In this document: positions 61,524-64,000 of the stretch, piece after piece
How the letters are laid out: each line of letters begins with the position of its first letter
Position numbering within the stretch: the stretch's first letter is position 1
DNA from: CBDEGU01 sp965238045
GTDB lineage: Bacteria > Acidobacteriota > Terriglobia > Bryobacterales > UBA6623
DNA length: 64,000 nucleotides
Assembly: GCA_965238045.1 (NCBI GenBank)
Contig: CBDEGU010000010.1
Coordinates: 434,001 to 498,000, forward strand
Reading direction: 5' to 3'
Notes under the pieces: generated by a model
What the model was told of the DNA's origin: nothing
Databases searched by the model: none
Seen by the model: the letters and a program-made list of their open reading frames with translations, nothing else
Program-made: the position numbers and the translations under genes

Positions 61524-62401
61524 CGCAAATCAATGACCGGCAGTCCGGCCTTCTCGGCAACGATGGCAGCCAAGGGCCGTCGATGGCAACATTCTGGATC
61601 AGCTTCATAGCATAGCAGTGCGGAGGGCATATCCGTGACTAATTCTGCAAGGTTTTCAACGGAATTACTTTGTGTGGGCAGGATATTTTCGCAGTAGTCT
61701 TCGAAAAGCCTCTTGTAGTTCTCTGCTGAGTTCAGTCCTTTTCGCTGATTGCTTGGAATTCCCAATTCTGGAAGATGCTGGTACTGCAGATTGACCTTTT
61801 CGGCAAGAGCCGCCAAAGTTCGGCCTGCAAATCCGTAGTTTCGCGAGACGGGATTGGAGCGCACATCAATGATGGCCTCAATGCCCTGCAAGATCAACCC
61901 AGCCAGGAAGGCATCGACCGTCATCTGTTGATACCCGATCGTGTAGACCGCTGGCGCGGCCTTGCGGGCCGCCGGTACGTTTTCGGGAATCAGGTTTCTA
62001 AGTTCGCTGCGGGAGGCAAACCACGGGTACTCTTTGTAGACGTGTCGAAGGAGCCGGTTTCGGCTGAGGTTGCCGCGTTTGGAAACAACAAAGCGGATAG
62101 CCGTCGCTATGCTGGTGTCAAGCTCCGCGATCCAATCGCGGTCAGCGTCTACGAACCTCCCAACTCGCCACATGTTGTCAGTTTCTTCAACGTAGCCGTT
62201 GCGCTTCAGGGCCGCGAGGTCGTGGGTCAAGGCAAACGAGTACGGCCCCAATCGGTAAGGAACGAAGTCGTAGAACCCGGCAACGCTTGACAGCCCGCCC
62301 TCATGCCTCAGGAGGAACACGAGCTTTGTGAGGACCACTATTCCGAGGGGCCTTCCAACCAGTTGAAGAGTCGCCAAAAGAGCTTTACTGCGAGTGAGCA
62401 C
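61481..62401 (-). CDS. N-terminal winged-helix-like domain fused to DUF488
   Basis: The 306-residue protein has two parts. Residues about 1-145 look like a helical/winged-helix domain (LTKLVFLLRHEGG, FVPYRLGPYSFALTHDLAALKRNGYVEE) reminiscent of Panacea/SocA-type antitoxins. Residues about 150-300 form a DUF488 domain, a rhodanese-superfamily member: YTIGYQQMTVDAFL, IDVRSNPVSRN, HLPELGIP, and LLCYEADPECCHRRPLA with Cys264 as the candidate active site. The start is a GTG at 62401, directly adjacent to AAGGA, which is unusually close; it could be mis-assigned. Together with the downstream gene it forms a tight pair that may belong to a stress or defence system. Confidence 0.75.
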   Translation of the reverse strand: MLTRSKALLATLQLVGRPLGIVVLTKLVFLLRHEGGLSSVAGFYDFVPYRLGPYSFALTHDLAALKRNGYVEETDNMWRVGRFVDADRDWIAELDTSIATAIRFVVSKRGNLSRNRLLRHVYKEYPWFASRSELRNLIPENVPAARKAAPAVYTIGYQQMTVDAFLAGLILQGIEAIIDVRSNPVSRNYGFAGRTLAALAEKVNLQYQHLPELGIPSNQRKGLNSAENYKRLFEDYCENILPTQSNSVENLAELVTDMPSALLCYEADPECCHRRPLAAIVAEKAGLPVIDLRCETNGRRSVFLSP

Positions 62402-62903
62402 TCCTTATTCTAGCTTTCCCGCCGCCCTTCGCGGTCCCAGCCTACCGCCCAGGGATTGAGGGACAGGGCTCGTTTTCTCTGAGATGACCGGTCATGAGTC
62501 ATGGACTCAGTAGAAGCGCGAAAAAGCGTGACCGGCGCCGAAGCGAAGGGTTTCCGTTCGGCCGCCACCGGCACGGACCGCCCGCCGGTGGCAGGCCGCG
62601 CGAAGCCGGCGCAGGCCGCTTCGCCCGCGGGCGGCTTGACAGCAGGAGTTACAATGACGTTGCCGGGTGGAGCGGAAGCGGGCCCTGCTGGGAAGCCGCC
62701 TTGCCGATGGATAGGGCCGATGGATAGGCCGGCGGTCTCATCGAGACGAGGATAGCGAAAGCGAAACCTCTTTTCTCGCGGTTGTCTCAAGATCTCATCG
62801 GACCGGGAGACCCCGATGCCTTGCACACGCCAGCCTCGGGGCGGCATCCGCACTAACGCGGAGCGCCCGCTCCCCGCTTCGGGCTGAACCGGCAGACTCA
62901 GAC
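62402..62903. other. 502-bp GC-rich intergenic region
   Basis: It lies upstream of both the DUF488 operon and the sulfotransferase gene, which diverge. One strong hairpin is present at 62559-62598. I see no gene; open frames on both strands lack family resemblance and have skewed Arg/Gly/Ala content. Promoters were not identified. Confidence 0.5.
62559..62598. repeat. hairpin-forming inverted repeat
   Basis: The left arm CGGCCGCCACCGGC pairs with the right arm GCCGGTGGCAGGCCG over 14 bp with a single-base bulge and an 11-base loop. There is no T-tract. Role unknown. Confidence 0.4.
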
Positions 62904-63752
62904 GTGAGCAGCAGGACGCACATCGACCGGCCAATCTTCATCGTGGGTCCGGGAAGATCCGGAACAACCCTGCTGCTTAAGCTCCTCGCCGCCCATGGTG
63001 ATTTAGCCTGGTTCTCTGGCTACACTGACAGGTTTCCCTCATTTCCACAGTTGTCCTTGCTCTCAAGAATAGACAGTTTTCCGTTCGCCAACGCCCGGGT
63101 CCGGCTCTCCAAGGGCTGGCCTAAGCCCGCCGAAGCGAATCGGATATGGGGCTCGTGCTTTCCCCATTTCTTGTGGCCCAGCCAGGACTTGGGAGAGCAG
63201 GAGTGCACCGCGGAGGGAGCAGCGAAATTAAGGGAAGTGGTCAGCAAGCATTTGGTCTGGCAGGGTCGAAAGCGATTTCTCACCAAACATACGGGGTACC
63301 CGCGGATCGGACTGATTCGCCGGGTCTTTCCGGATGCTTTGTTCATCTACATCGATCGGGATCCGAGAGCCGTTGTGCACTCCTGGATGAGGCTGCGATG
63401 GATGTTTAAGAGGAAACCCGCCGTATTTCGAGAGATGTCTGTCGTCGACAAACTGCGGATTTACGCGGATCGTTACCTCGCGCTTTATAGCGCAAAGAAG
63501 AAATATAGTCCAGACGCTGACTACTATCAAGTTTATTATGAACATCTGATCAGTGACCCGTTGCGGTGTTTTCAGGAACTTTGCCTAAGGACTGACTTAG
63601 ATTGGACGCACAGGATGGAGCGAAGAATCACGAACTGGCATTTGAAGACTAGAACCAACGAGGCATGGCGTTCCAGGCTGGCCTCAGACGAGCAGGAGCA
63701 TCTCCGCGGTCTGCTGCGGCAGCCCACCGAAGAGATGGGTTACGACGACTGA
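62904..63752 (+). CDS. sulfotransferase-family protein
   Basis: The 282-residue protein has the PAPS 5'-phosphosulfate loop FIVGPGRSGTTLLLKLL at about 12-28 and a 3'-phosphate-binding motif, DRDPRAVVHSW, near residue 150. Such enzymes move sulfate from PAPS to polysaccharides, lipids or peptides. The start is a GTG at 62904 (VSSRTHIDRPIF). The length is typical. The C-terminal part is basic (HRMERRITNWHLK). Neighbouring GT-B-like gene may point to a sulfated surface polymer. Confidence 0.9.
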   Translation: MSSRTHIDRPIFIVGPGRSGTTLLLKLLAAHGDLAWFSGYTDRFPSFPQLSLLSRIDSFPFANARVRLSKGWPKPAEANRIWGSCFPHFLWPSQDLGEQECTAEGAAKLREVVSKHLVWQGRKRFLTKHTGYPRIGLIRRVFPDALFIYIDRDPRAVVHSWMRLRWMFKRKPAVFREMSVVDKLRIYADRYLALYSAKKKYSPDADYYQVYYEHLISDPLRCFQELCLRTDLDWTHRMERRITNWHLKTRTNEAWRSRLASDEQEHLRGLLRQPTEEMGYDD

Positions 63753-64000
63753 ACCCCGCATGATACCCAGTCCACCGAAGGGAAAAGAAGACTGTTTCCA
63801 GTAGGCAGTGACCAAGCGCGTTCCGCGGCGCATGCGGCGCGAACGCTCAAGCAGCGGCGTGACATGGCACCCGAGCAGCCAACCAAGCGGACCTGACACA
63901 CTGCACACCCGCGTCCAATGCCGCGGACGCAGCCCAGCGCGGCCAGCAAAATAAGAACGACCAAAACGATCCAAGAATCCTGGCAATACCGGGCAAGGAA
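63753..64000. other. 248-bp right end of window
   Basis: No gene is supported after the sulfotransferase stop. Confidence 0.5.

Noticed and set aside
62410..62934. Minus-strand open frame in the GC-rich gap before the sulfotransferase gene
   Set aside because: Composition is skewed to Arg/Ala/Gly/Ser with no motif, it overlaps the sulfotransferase start, and the plus strand has similar open frames.
1..64000. CRISPR array or rRNA/tRNA genes
   Set aside because: I found no regularly spaced direct repeats with unique spacers and no cloverleaf or rRNA-like sequence; repeats here are palindromic and dispersed.

Overview
The window is GC-rich bacterial chromosome and most resembles an Acidobacteriota genome of the Bryobacterales/Solibacter type. 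The reasons are three secreted VWA-domain proteins of the 'VWFA-related acidobacterial' kind, many Tat/Sec-exported enzymes (PHP-fold hydrolases, PLP enzymes, a PQQ-like propeller, a DUF3500 protein), and dispersed palindromic repeats between genes. The taxonomic placement is inference.

Layout. 0-5.5 kb: a 3'-truncated FadB-like fatty-acid oxidation gene, a secreted beta-propeller, and a miaB-bifunctional nuclease pair. 6-10.5 kb: pdxS-pdxT (vitamin B6) and a gamma carbonic anhydrase-aspS pair. 10.7-16.5 kb: two tandem copies of a MITE-like repeat, a small hypothetical gene, a membrane-anchored PHP-like hydrolase and two divergent Tat-exported PLP-fold enzymes. 16.5-19.9 kb: two almost identical IS1595-type insertion sequences in inverted orientation around a CPBP protease gene. 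Each has its own 8-bp target duplication, and one has replaced the protease C-terminus. 20-24.1 kb: a two-gene operon of secreted VWA proteins. 24.7-29.7 kb: trpC-F-B-A, chorismate mutase and prephenate dehydrogenase, i.e. aromatic amino-acid synthesis. 29.8-34.2 kb: ROK kinase, leuS (with an exact 72-bp tandem duplication in its editing domain) and a GNAT acetyltransferase.

34.4-40 kb is a disturbed accessory stretch: a heparinase-like lipoprotein gene with two frameshifts, a HEPN-like protein, an esterase gene with a frameshift at its nucleophile motif, and a Fic protein. 40.2-58 kb: a large propeller-PHP protein, a methyltransferase, a DUF3500 protein, a disordered membrane protein, a P1 peptidase, leuC-leuD, an Nramp-like transporter, a third VWA protein, a class C beta-lactamase-like hydrolase and a sulfatase-fold membrane protein. 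58-64 kb is looser and more accessory: an RlpA-like protein, a GT-B-like protein, a two-gene module (winged-helix-like/DUF488 fusion plus a cysteine-containing partner) and a sulfotransferase.

Housekeeping biosynthesis (B6, Trp, Phe/Tyr, Leu) alternates with secreted enzymes for polymers and peptides, which fits a heterotrophic soil bacterium. The best candidates for undescribed biology are the DUF488 two-gene module, the dispersed palindromic repeat families and the leuS duplication.
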